From positions 1 to 28,856 of the forward strand of contig JBOICV010000169.1 in the NCBI GenBank assembly GCA_050740255.1: a stretch of DNA of 28,856 nucleotides, read 5' to 3'. The notes beneath the pieces were generated by a model. It worked only from the letters and a program-made list of their open reading frames with translations. It was not told the origin of the DNA and made no database searches. The position numbers and the translations under genes are program-made. The first letter of the stretch is position 1. Each line of letters opens with the position of its first letter. The DNA is from JBOICV01 sp050740255. GTDB lineage: Bacteria > Pseudomonadota > Gammaproteobacteria > Nevskiales > JBOICV01. Of the stretch, positions 7,427-15,900 are shown piece by piece.

Positions 7427-7463
7427 CGCCCTCACCCTTGCCCCTCTCCCAGAGGGAGAGGGG
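7427..7463. repeat. Dispersed GAGAGGG-type hairpin repeat
   Basis: Perfect 10-bp inverted repeat CCCCTCTCCC (7441-7450) / GGGAGAGGGG (7454-7463) with a 3-nt loop, followed on its left by a CCCTCACCC tract (7429-7437). This is typical of very abundant dispersed repeats in proteobacterial genomes. It sits between mtnD and mtnC and is not followed by a T-tract on either strand, so it is not a normal intrinsic terminator. Confidence 0.7.
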
Positions 7464-7476
7464 AAAACATTTGTCT

Positions 7477-8034
7477 TCACGCGGCCTTGGCCACTTCGTC
7501 AAAGCGCGGGAAGCGGTCGGCGACTTTGTCGCCGGTAAACTGCGCGACCCAGCCTTCGGCTGTGGTGAACAAGCGTATGGCCTTGAAAAACGGCGCCTCG
7601 CCCATGTCGAACCAGTGGCGGGTGTTGGCCGGCACGCTGATGAGGTCGCGCTTGGTGCACAGCATGCCGTAGATGCGATCGTCGGTGCGGATATAGAACA
7701 GCCCCGAGCCGTCCACGAAGAAGCGCACTTCGAAATCGCTGTGCTGATGCTCATGCAGGAATTTCTCGCGCATCGCCTGCTTGTTCGGATGATCGGGGTG
7801 CATTACCACCACGTCCACTGACTGAAAGCCGTGGCGCTGCATCAGCCGGTCGATGGGCTCGCGATAGGCCTCGATTACCTCGTCCTGACTGGCGTCGTCG
7901 TCCAACGTGGCTTTCGCCTCCCAACGCTCGAAGCCGACACCGATGCTTTGCAACTCGCGCTCGATGTCCTCGAGCTTGTTGTAAATCTTGACCGGCTGCG
8001 CATTGTTGATTGAATAAACGCGTAGTTCGCTCAT
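7477..8034 (-). CDS. mtnD: Acireductone dioxygenase (methionine salvage)
   Basis: MtnD is a cupin-fold metalloenzyme. With iron it converts the acireductone to the keto-acid precursor of methionine plus formate; with nickel it gives a carbon-monoxide-producing off-pathway reaction. The 185-residue protein carries HEHQHSDFEVRFFVDG. The metal ligands fall at His96, His98, Glu102 and His140, the same numbering as the characterised Klebsiella enzyme. ATG 8034 is chosen over an in-frame start at 8097 because a perfect AGGAGG lies 6 nt upstream and the conserved protein begins there. It is 19 bp downstream of mtnB and 52 bp upstream of mtnC. Confidence 0.96.
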   Translation of the reverse strand: MSELRVYSINNAQPVKIYNKLEDIERELQSIGVGFERWEAKATLDDDASQDEVIEAYREPIDRLMQRHGFQSVDVVVMHPDHPNKQAMREKFLHEHQHSDFEVRFFVDGSGLFYIRTDDRIYGMLCTKRDLISVPANTRHWFDMGEAPFFKAIRLFTTAEGWVAQFTGDKVADRFPRFDEVAKAA

Positions 8035-8040
8035 GACAGT

Positions 8041-8046
8041 CCTCCT
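8041..8046 (-). promoter_or_regulatory. Strong ribosome-binding site that fixes the mtnD start
   Basis: AGGAGG on the minus strand lies 6 nt before ATG 8034. It rules against the longer in-frame start at 8097, which would overlap mtnB. Confidence 0.85.
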
Positions 8047-8053
8047 GACGATC

Positions 8054-8668
8054 TCATCGCCGTAATTCGCATTCAAACATAAATTCCAGGGCCTCAACCT
8101 GCCAGCGGCATTGCCGCAGATTCGGCGCCCAGGTGTACAAACCGTGCCCGGCGATCAAGTAAGCCGGCGCAGCGTCAGCATGCGCCGCCAGATGGACTTC
8201 CACCGCCTGCGCCAGCCGCGGCACGTCCTGATCGTTGGCGAATACAGGCACGATGATCGCTGCGTCGTGACTGCTGATAGCCGGCAGCACTTTGAGCAAC
8301 TCGTAGCCGGTAAGTTGCACGCCTTGCGGGCGCGTCAGGGACAACACGGTATTCGGCACCGAGTGCACGTGCAGCACCGCGCCGATGGCGGCATCGCGGC
8401 GATACAAAGTGGTGTGCAACGGAGTCTCATAAGAAACCGTCACCCCCGATATCAAGCTGCGCCCCGACAAATCGCAGCGAGTGACGTCGGCCGCACCCAG
8501 CTCACCCTTGTGCCGGCCGGAGGCGGTAATGGCAATCTCTGCCGGACCCAGCCGCGTGGAAAAATTGCCGCCGGTGGCCGGTACCCAACCGCGGCTGTGA
8601 AAGAAACGGCCGGCCTCTGCCAGATCCTGCACGGCCTGTGCGAAATCACCCACCTTCAACATCCCCAT
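8054..8668 (-). CDS. mtnB: Methylthioribulose-1-phosphate dehydratase
   Basis: MtnB is a zinc-dependent class II aldolase-fold enzyme that dehydrates 5-methylthioribulose-1-phosphate in methionine salvage. The 204-residue protein shows PATGGNFSTRL near 30-40, SGRHKGEL at 50-57, the ETPLH motif at 81-85 (Glu81), HVHS with His100 and His102, and AGHGLYTW with His175. The combination with mtnD and mtnC immediately downstream identifies it as MtnB rather than a fuculose-type aldolase. Two in-frame ATGs (8668 and 8662) are candidate starts; the purine-rich sequence GGGGCGAG precedes the first. mtnA, mtnN/mtnP and mtnK are not in the window. Confidence 0.94.
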   Translation of the reverse strand: MGMLKVGDFAQAVQDLAEAGRFFHSRGWVPATGGNFSTRLGPAEIAITASGRHKGELGAADVTRCDLSGRSLISGVTVSYETPLHTTLYRRDAAIGAVLHVHSVPNTVLSLTRPQGVQLTGYELLKVLPAISSHDAAIIVPVFANDQDVPRLAQAVEVHLAAHADAAPAYLIAGHGLYTWAPNLRQCRWQVEALEFMFECELRR

Positions 8669-8892
8669 CTCGCCCCACCCAAAATGCGGCGCGTACTCTA
8701 AGCGATCGGGCTAGCTAGAGCAATGCGCTTGTCACGCAAAATGCGAAAAGAGAGAGTGCCCATCAGCGCCGATGAGCGGAGAAGCGGTGCGCGCCACACC
8801 GGACCGCACGACATAGTGAGCGGATGGGCGCGCAAGACGCCTGTTCCCGCACCCACTCTGGTCGAGGCACCGTGTCGCAGGCGTTGTATACA
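8669..8892. other. Non-coding region upstream of mtnB
   Basis: No convincing gene is seen. On the minus strand this would be the mtnB promoter or leader. A 7-bp perfect inverted repeat GCGCGCC (8789-8795) / GGCGCGC (8827-8833) could form a hairpin with a 31-nt loop. No S-adenosylmethionine riboswitch motif was recognised by eye. A weak TTGCGT-16-TAGCTA pair at 8712-8739 was judged too poor to call a promoter. Confidence 0.4.
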
Positions 8893-8918
8893 CGGCCGGC
8901 GGCTTGCACCGCCGGCCG
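8893..8918 (-). terminator. Probable terminator hairpin of the cold-shock gene
   Basis: Perfect 10-bp stem CGGCCGGCGG / CCGCCGGCCG around a 6-nt loop, starting 13 bp beyond the csp stop codon. It lacks a proper T-tract (GTGTATACAA follows on the minus strand), so it may work poorly alone or mainly protect the mRNA end. Confidence 0.5.
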
Positions 8919-8931
8919 CTTCAAGGATGTT

Positions 8932-9144
8932 TCAGCTTACCGCCGTCACGTCTTCGGCTTGCAGGCCTTTCTCGCCCCGCGTCACCGCGAACTCGACCTT
9001 CTGCCCTTCCTCCAGACTGCGGTAACCATCGCCGCGAATCTGCCGGTAGTGCACGAAAACGTCCTCACCCTGTTGCCGCTGAATAAAACCATACCCCTTG
9101 CTACTGTTAAACCACTTAACAGTCCCCACTTCACGATCAGCCAT
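8932..9144 (-). CDS. Cold-shock-domain protein (CspA family)
   Basis: This is a small single-strand RNA/DNA-binding protein of 70 residues. It consists of one five-stranded cold-shock domain: GTVKWFNSSKGYGFI at residues 7-21 contains RNP1, and DVFVHY near 28-33 is RNP2. The start is ATG 9144, giving a family-typical MADREVGTVKWF; an upstream in-frame GTG at 9171 would add nine unrelated residues. An AAGG sequence lies about 10 nt upstream. It follows the RND exporter gene on the same strand after 130 bp, so it probably has its own promoter. Which Csp paralogue it represents cannot be decided. Confidence 0.95.
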   Translation of the reverse strand: MADREVGTVKWFNSSKGYGFIQRQQGEDVFVHYRQIRGDGYRSLEEGQKVEFAVTRGEKGLQAEDVTAVS

Positions 9145-9274
9145 TGACTGGTTACCTTCAACTTGGAACACGCGCCGCGCGCGCAGAAAACTTGCGGCGG
9201 CGATTGAGTTTAAGGCTTAGTCTGGCAATTGGGAATACGTTCGCGCGGCCTACGCTGCAGCGCGGCAAAAGGCC

Positions 9275-12046
9275 TCACAGCCCGTGCAACTTCTGCATAT
9301 TGTTGGCGATGCGCGCGGCTTGGATGCGGTTGAGGTTGCGCAACACCACTGCCGCGATTCGCGGGTAGCGCTTGACCATCCGCTCCAGATCGGCGTCGTT
9401 GAATTTCAACATGCGCACTGCCGTTTTGGTATCCACATTGGCGGTGCGCAGCTGCGAGAAATGGCCGATCTCGCCGATGGTGTGGCCGCGGCGCATGGTA
9501 GACAGGTCCACGCGTTTGTCCTCGCGTTCAACCCAGGCGTCCAGTGCGCCGTCGATCACGACGAAGATATCACCGCCCTGCTCGCCCTCAGTGATGACGC
9601 GCGTGCCCTGCTCGAGCGCCAGCAGATTCGACATCAGCGCGAAGATGCGCGCCTGGCGCAGCGACAAGCCCTCGAACAGCGGAATCGAACGCTGCGGTGC
9701 CTGGCCCAGGTCCAGCCGCAGACTGTCCCACAGGGTGACGATGCGGGCGCCCGCGGCGAGCGCGGGCGTGAGATACATGTCGGCCACCCAGGCCACCGCC
9801 AGCGTGAACGCGGCCAGCACGCCGAACTGAATCTGGTTGCGCAGCTCGCTGAAGGTCAGCATCAGGAAACCGAGGCAGAGCGTGACCGAGGTCAGGGTCA
9901 TCGGCCGCACCAGCGCGCGCAGAGTGCTGTAGGTCGCTTTGCGTTCGCTGGCGAGCCGGCGGGCGTCGTAGTTGAAGCGCGTCAGATAGTGCACGGTGTC
10001 GTCCACCGCGATGCCGAGCACGATGCAGGAGATCAGGCTGGTGGTGGGATTCAGGGTGACGCCGGAATAACCCAGCGCGCCGAAATACACCAACACCGGC
10101 AGCGCGTTCGGCAGCAGCGCCAGTGCACCGGCGGACCAGGACGTGAACAGAATCGCGAGCAGCAGATAAACCGCGCCCATCGCAAGCGCGACATTGATCC
10201 ACTGTCCGGCGGCGATGCTTTCGACCGCGCGCGTGGCCAGCACGCCGGTGCCGGTCAGACGCCCGCTCATGCTTTCCGGCAATTCCGCCAGCCGCGCCTG
10301 CACGCGCGCCTCGAAGCCGGAGATCAGCGCCGAGTCCTGCACGTTCAAGCGCAGTTGCAGGCGCGTGCGGCGAAATTCGGGGTCAATATAACCCTCCAGT
10401 TCTTCGCCGCCACCGAAGGTGAGCAGTTGCTTGATCATGGTGTCGGCATCCGGGCCCTGCGGCACGGCGTAATACGCCGGATCACCCTCGTTCAGCGTCT
10501 GGTTGATCAGCTTGAGATGGTCCACCAGGGTCGTGACCTTGCCGACCTCGGGTTGTTGCCGCAGCCAGTGCTGCAATTGCTCCACATCCGCCAGCGCATC
10601 GGGCCGCGTGAAGAAATCATCGAGCGGCGCCTCCAGCACGATGCTGACCGGATTGGCGCCGCCGAGCGTGAGATTCACCGCTTCGTAATCGGTGCGGACC
10701 TCGGCGTCTTTTGGAAAATTGGTGACGTAATCGGTGCCGACCGTCACATAGGCGGTGCCGATCGCGGCCACCAGCGTTACCAGAATGCCGATGGCGATGG
10801 TCCAGCGGCGGTGCTGGAGCGCGATGTTGCCGAGATTGTGCGCATAACGGTTGAACAAAGCTTCGCCCGCCGGCGGCGGCAGCGGCCCGCCGCCGAGCAG
10901 GCGCAGCGCGGAGGGCAGAAAGCCCATGGTCAGCAGCACCGTGAGCATGGTGCCGCCGGCGGAGAGCAGCGCGAACTCGCGGATCGCCGCGAGCGGATTC
11001 GGCACCAGCGCCAGGAAACCGGCCGCGGTCGTCATGCCGTTGAACAGCATCGGCAGGCCGACAATGGTGAGCAGCCGCCGGATATGCGCCGGCGAGCCGG
11101 CATCGCCTTCCTGCGTGATGTAGTACTCCGACAGGATGTGGATGGCATAAGGCAGGCCGGTGGTCATGATGATGGGCGGAACGATCGCGGTGACCAGATT
11201 GATCGGACGCTCCAGCCAGGCCATCAGCCCCAGCATGCAGATCAGCGACAGCGTGATGGTCAGAATCGGCAGCAGCACGGCGCGCACGCTGCGGAAAGCA
11301 AAGCTCAACAACACAGCCATCAATACCGCGATCGCGGGCAGCACCACGCTGAGCTGTTTGAGCAAAGCCTGGCTGGTGGCGGATTTGATCACCGGCGCGC
11401 CAGTGACCCAGACTTGCATGCCCGGCGGCGGCGGCGCCACCGCTCTGGCTTTTTGCGTGACCGCATTGACCAGCGCCTGCTGCATATCGGCGGGTCCATC
11501 GGTCTTGCTGAGATAAACCACCAGGGCGGTGACCTGGCCGTCGTCCGAGACCAGCGTATCGGCGTACAAAGGATGTGCTTCAATTTCGCTGCGCAAGCGC
11601 GCCACGGCCGCGGCATCGCCGAGATCCATCGCGCCGGGGCTGGTGACCTCGACCGAGTCTTCGTCAGCATGCACCAGCGGTGCATTGGCCAGCGACACTA
11701 CCTGACGCACACCCGGAATCTTGCGCAACTCCAGGGTGAGTGCCGCCACGCGACGCATCATGCCGGGTGTAAACGCGTCCAGCCCCGCCAGCGCCACGAC
11801 GATGGTCTCGTCGCTGCCGAAGCGGCGGTTCATGGTGTCGTAGTAGCGGCGCGCGGCGTCGCGCTCGGGCAGCAGGCGCTCCATCGACGGGTCGATCTTC
11901 AGCAGCAACTGCCCGGTCTTGAAATCAAACAGTTGCGACAAGGCCAGCGCGGCCATGGCCAGCACGGCGAGCACCACGAACGCGGGCCGCTGCGCCGGCA
12001 GGTAGTAAAAACGCTTCAGCCAGCCGGGGGATTCATCCTCGTGCAT
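9275..12046 (-). CDS. RND/MMPL-family exporter with C-terminal cyclic-nucleotide-binding domain
   Basis: This is an inner-membrane, probably proton-driven exporter of 923 residues. TM1 is near 22-40, a periplasmic loop at about 45-230, and TM helices cluster at about 232-380. A second long periplasmic loop covers about 437-615, and further helices lie at about 617-768. TM10 carries AVDDTVHY (VDD at 681-683), the usual acidic relay; the equivalent helix of the first half (GLPYAIHILSEYY, 297-309) lacks the Asp pair. Residues 798-923 form a CRP-like cyclic-nucleotide-binding domain. Its phosphate-binding cassette is GEIGHFSQLRTA, with Glu859, Arg867 and Ala869. It lies 21 bp downstream of the LolA-like gene and is last in the operon. 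The cargo is unknown; related RND proteins paired with LolA-like partners are thought to move lipids or lipophilic compounds. The fusion is the notable feature. Confidence 0.92.
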   Translation of the reverse strand: MHEDESPGWLKRFYYLPAQRPAFVVLAVLAMAALALSQLFDFKTGQLLLKIDPSMERLLPERDAARRYYDTMNRRFGSDETIVVALAGLDAFTPGMMRRVAALTLELRKIPGVRQVVSLANAPLVHADEDSVEVTSPGAMDLGDAAAVARLRSEIEAHPLYADTLVSDDGQVTALVVYLSKTDGPADMQQALVNAVTQKARAVAPPPPGMQVWVTGAPVIKSATSQALLKQLSVVLPAIAVLMAVLLSFAFRSVRAVLLPILTITLSLICMLGLMAWLERPINLVTAIVPPIIMTTGLPYAIHILSEYYITQEGDAGSPAHIRRLLTIVGLPMLFNGMTTAAGFLALVPNPLAAIREFALLSAGGTMLTVLLTMGFLPSALRLLGGGPLPPPAGEALFNRYAHNLGNIALQHRRWTIAIGILVTLVAAIGTAYVTVGTDYVTNFPKDAEVRTDYEAVNLTLGGANPVSIVLEAPLDDFFTRPDALADVEQLQHWLRQQPEVGKVTTLVDHLKLINQTLNEGDPAYYAVPQGPDADTMIKQLLTFGGGEELEGYIDPEFRRTRLQLRLNVQDSALISGFEARVQARLAELPESMSGRLTGTGVLATRAVESIAAGQWINVALAMGAVYLLLAILFTSWSAGALALLPNALPVLVYFGALGYSGVTLNPTTSLISCIVLGIAVDDTVHYLTRFNYDARRLASERKATYSTLRALVRPMTLTSVTLCLGFLMLTFSELRNQIQFGVLAAFTLAVAWVADMYLTPALAAGARIVTLWDSLRLDLGQAPQRSIPLFEGLSLRQARIFALMSNLLALEQGTRVITEGEQGGDIFVVIDGALDAWVEREDKRVDLSTMRRGHTIGEIGHFSQLRTANVDTKTAVRMLKFNDADLERMVKRYPRIAAVVLRNLNRIQAARIANNMQKLHGL

Positions 12047-12067
12047 GGGCGCGGCGGCGGAAGAAGT

Positions 12068-12874
12068 TTAGCGGCCGCTGAACTGGAAGAAACGCAGCGG
12101 ATTGAAAACCGTGTCAGCCAGCTTTTCGTTGTACTCGATCTTGTCTATCTGCACGGTGGTGCGCGTATCGTCGCGCAGGTCGTGCATCTCCAGCTTGCGC
12201 AAGAGCCAGCGACCGTCCTGCTGCAGCAAGGAGGCGGGATCGCCGGTCAGGCGTTTGCGCAGCACGCGGCCGCTTTCGTAAAATTCGATCTGCAAGGGCG
12301 TGCAGGTGGTCTGGTCGATTTGCGCAACAATAGTCTCGTAGCTCGACTGCGCGACGGAATCCGGCGTGATCTCCAGCACATAGGCCTTGCGGCTGGCCGC
12401 GTCCACATCGGGCAGGCGTTTCACCGTGCCGCTCTTGGTAACACCCTGCATCTGCTTGATGTCTTCGTAGCTGAAGTCGGTGTTCCACAGCGGCTTGCCG
12501 CCGGTCTGGCCGACGATGCGCCGCGCCTTGCGCACATTGGGCAGGTAGATGTACATGTCATCAATGTCCGCGCGCTCGATCACGAGATAGCTGGAGCCGG
12601 ACAGATCAACCGGCGCGCTGACCTGCATCATGGCGCGCGAAAAGCCGTTGGGCATGCGCTTCCAGAACAGTTTGGACTTGAGCACGCGCTTGCCGCCGCT
12701 GCGATCGTAGGCGGCGAGTTCGAGCGTCTGCATCGAGGTTTCCACCGGGAAATTGGCGCGGGTGCATTCGCGGATCTGCTCGGCAGTCTTGTCGTCCGCA
12801 GCCGTCTGGGCCAGGCCGGGTGTTACGCAGGCGAACGCCAAAATGGCTGGCAGCAGGCGCAGCTTGTTCACCAT
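12068..12874 (-). CDS. Outer membrane lipoprotein-sorting (LolA-like) periplasmic protein
   Basis: This is a 268-residue exported protein. A signal peptide covers about residues 1-22 (basic start, hydrophobic core LLPAILAFAC, then TPGLAQ). The mature part has the LolA/LolB-like half-barrel character of families encoded beside RND exporters: SKLFWKRMPNGFSRAMMQ, SGSSYLVIER, DDMYIYLPNVRKARRI, and a C-terminal YNEKLADTVFNPLRFFQF. The Cys at 16 is not in a good lipobox. ATG 12874 overlaps a purine-rich AGGGGGA very closely, so GTG 12871 is an equally plausible start. It lies between the cyclase genes and the exporter, all co-directional. The likely role is to carry or present a lipophilic substrate in the periplasm for the exporter; that role is inferred. 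Confidence 0.85.
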   Translation of the reverse strand: MVNKLRLLPAILAFACVTPGLAQTAADDKTAEQIRECTRANFPVETSMQTLELAAYDRSGGKRVLKSKLFWKRMPNGFSRAMMQVSAPVDLSGSSYLVIERADIDDMYIYLPNVRKARRIVGQTGGKPLWNTDFSYEDIKQMQGVTKSGTVKRLPDVDAASRKAYVLEITPDSVAQSSYETIVAQIDQTTCTPLQIEFYESGRVLRKRLTGDPASLLQQDGRWLLRKLEMHDLRDDTRTTVQIDKIEYNEKLADTVFNPLRFFQFSGR

Positions 12875-12917
12875 TCCCCCTGCGACGTTCGGGCCGCTTA
12901 TTTCCTAGCGGATTAGC

Positions 12918-15900
12918 TTAGCGGCTTTTGGTGATAGCGTCTGCCATCAACTGGATGTGTCGCGCGCGCGGCTTTGCGCCCGCGGCGGCGTACAGACGCG
13001 CCGCCTCGCGCAAGGCTTTCAGACGGCCGGCGGCATCACCCACCAGATGACAGCAAGCCGCGCGCGCCAGCGCGAGCTGGGGCGCTAATCCGGCCGCGCC
13101 AACGTCCTGCATGCGCTTGGCCGCCTTGGCCAGTTCGCTGGCCGCAGCGGACGGCAGTTTGCGCTTGCCGGCGCGCGTGGTCAGCGCCACCGCCAGCACC
13201 AGCCGCGCCTCGATCTTGGCGAGGCCCGCGCCGCGTTTCTCGGCCAGACGCAGCGCCTCACGCGCGTGTTGATAGCCCGCCGCGGCATTGCCCTCGCCCA
13301 GCGCGGCCGCTGCCGCCACTGCGTACAAGCGCGGCGCTTCGTGCAGGCCGCTGCCAGGTCCTTGCGCCTGCGCCAAGGCGCGCTCGGCCAGCGCCCGGGC
13401 CCGCGGCCAGTCCTCGGCGGCAACACAGACCCGGCCGAGCGCCAGCCGGCTCAGGACCTGCACCGCCAGATGACCCGTCGCTTCACTCAGCGCCAGCGCC
13501 TCCTCGCCTTCCGCGCGCGCGCGCTCCAGCGCGCCGCCCTCGGCACCCAGCGAGGCCGATAGCGCCAGCAGCAAGGCCTGCTGGTCGGGCGTGGTCTGCG
13601 CCCGCGCCACCGTGACGGTACGCCGCATCAGTTTTTCGGCTGCGCTGTAGTCGCCTTGCAGGCTCAGTATCCAGGCCTTGAGCGCCGCCAGATCGAAACC
13701 GGGGCTGCGGCCCAGATACTCCGCGCCGAGCGCCGGATTTTTGCCGCAGAGCTTCAGCCCCTGCTCGGCCAGCGCGAGCGCCGGCTGGAGTTCGCCGGCG
13801 GCAAGCTCGACATAGGTCTGACCGACCAGCAGCGCCGCGAGCAAACCCGCACCGGGTGGCGCGGCGGCGCGCGCTTCGGCATAGAGCTTGCGCGCGGTGG
13901 TGATTTCGCCCGCGAGCAACTGGCTGGTGGCGCAGGCCAGCAGGAAATAGGTTTTCAAACCCGCGTCGTCACAATGCTTGGCCAGCACCGTGCCTTCCTT
14001 GATGAGCTGCGCCAGTTCTTCGACGCCGCTGCCATAGCGCGCGCCGTATTGAATCAAGCGCGAACGTGCGCGCAAATCGAGTCCGACCCGGCCGGCGTGT
14101 TCGGCCGGCAGTTGCGCCACGAGTGCAGCCACCGCGCGCCAATGACGCAAAGCCTCGCCGAGATCGCGGCCCAGCGCCCATTCCGCCGCCTGCTGGTGCC
14201 ATTCCGCCGCGGTCAGTGCTTCGCCGGCCTGCGCGTAGTGGTGCGCGATCAGGGCCGCCCGTTCGCCCTGACCGCTGCGCTTCTGCGCCAGCAATTCGGC
14301 GACCGCGCGGTGCAGCCGCTGGCGATGCTCGCCGAGCAGCATGTGATAGGCGACTTCGCGCGTGAAGGACTGATGGAAGGCATAACTCGGCTGGGTGGTA
14401 TCGGGCAAGGGGTAAATCCACTGGCCGGCCAGCAAGGGCTCAAGCCCGGCGCGGGTGTCAGAGCGACTGAACTCGGCCAGCGCGCTCAGCACTTCGAGAC
14501 TGAACTCCTTGCCCACTACCGACGCAATCTGCAACAACTGCTTGGCGCGGTCCTCCAGCCGATCGATGCGCGCCGCCACCACCGCCTGAATCTCCGCCGG
14601 CAATACCAGTTCGTCCACCGCCCGCACCTGCTTGAGGCCGTGGCGCGTGCGCTCGAGCTGACCTGCTTCGAGCAGCGTGCGCACCAGTTCCTCGATGAAC
14701 AGCGGGTTGCCGCCCGCGCGCTCCAGCATGCGCGCCTTGAGCTCAGTCAATTCTTCATGCGCGCCCATCAGCGCGCCGAGCAACAGCTCGCCGTCGGCCC
14801 GCGTCAATGGCGCCAGGCGCAGCTCGCGGAAATGTTTGAGCGCGAGCCAGCGCGGGTGATAATCAGGCCGGTATGTCACCAGCAGCAGTTGCGAGCTGCC
14901 GGCCATGGCGGCGCCGAGTTCGTCCAGAAAACCGGCGGTGACTTCGTCGTTGTCGATCCACTGCAGATTTTCCAGTATCGCCACACCGGGCTCACGCAAG
15001 GCACCCGCCTGGATAAAGGCGCGCATGGTATTGAGCAATTCGACCGGGCTGTGCGCACCCGCCGCGCCGCGGCCTTCGGTCCCGCCCTGGGCGTCGAGAA
15101 AGCCCAGCATCACGTCGGTGGCCTGCGCCAGTTGCGGGCCGAAGCGTTCGAGCCGGCGGCTGATCTTGACGCGTTGCGCCGCGCTGTCGTCACCCTCCTC
15201 GATGCCGAAATAGCTGCGCATAAAATCCAGAAACGGCAGCATCGGCGCGGCCCGGTAATGCGCCACCCCGTGCACCTCAAACACCGCCACACCCTGGTTG
15301 CGGCAGCGTTGCGCAAACTCGAAGCATAAGCGGCTCTTGCCGCTGCCCGCTTCGCCCTGCAGCGCAATGATGCGGCCCTGACCTGCGAGTGCCTGCGTCA
15401 GCGCCGCGTCGAGCACCGCCAATTCCTCGCTGCGGCCGACCAGCGGCGACAAGCCCTGTTCGCGCAACTGATCGAAACGCGTGCGAAAGCGCACTACGCC
15501 CTTCAGTTCGTAAACGCGCACGCGTTCGTCCATGCCTTTCACGCGCTCGTCGCCGCGATGGCGCAGCTCGAACAGTCCTTGCAGCAGCGCGGCGGTGAAA
15601 TGCGTCAGATAAATGCGGCCGGGTTTGGCCATCTGTTCCATGCGCGCGGCCAGGCCGACACTGTGGCCTTTCGCCGTGTAATCCATGCGCAGGTCGTCAC
15701 CGATGCGGCCGACCACCACCTCGCCCGAGTTCAGGCCCATGCGCACCAGGAATTCGATGCCGTGCTCCGTTTGCAGCTCCTGGTAAAAAGTCGTGAGTTG
15801 CTGTTGGATTTGCAGCGCCGCCAGACAGGCGCGGCGCGCGTGATCCTCGTGCGCAATCGGCGCACCGAACAAGGCCATCACGCCGTCGCCGGTGTACTGG

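Noticed and set aside
7441..7463. Intrinsic terminator between mtnD and mtnC
   Set aside because: No T-tract follows on either strand, and the sequence belongs to a common dispersed repeat type.
7425..7754. A much longer MtnC starting inside mtnD
   Set aside because: The extra 110 residues are out-of-frame mtnD sequence plus the repeat. MtnC homologues begin at the DIEGT-containing segment.
8712..8739. mtnB promoter TTGCGT / TAGCTA with 16-bp spacing
   Set aside because: Both hexamers match the consensus poorly, and such pairs are expected by chance.
9284..12916. A 1210-codon open frame on the plus strand opposite the exporter and LolA-like genes
   Set aside because: Its translation is rich in His, Arg, Gln and Gly with no domain, as expected for the antisense of a high-GC gene. 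The minus-strand reading has membrane helices, a CNB domain and a signal peptide.
13656..15329. A 557-codon plus-strand frame opposite cyclase A
   Set aside because: Antisense shadow of a GC-rich gene. It has no motif, no start signal and low-complexity composition.
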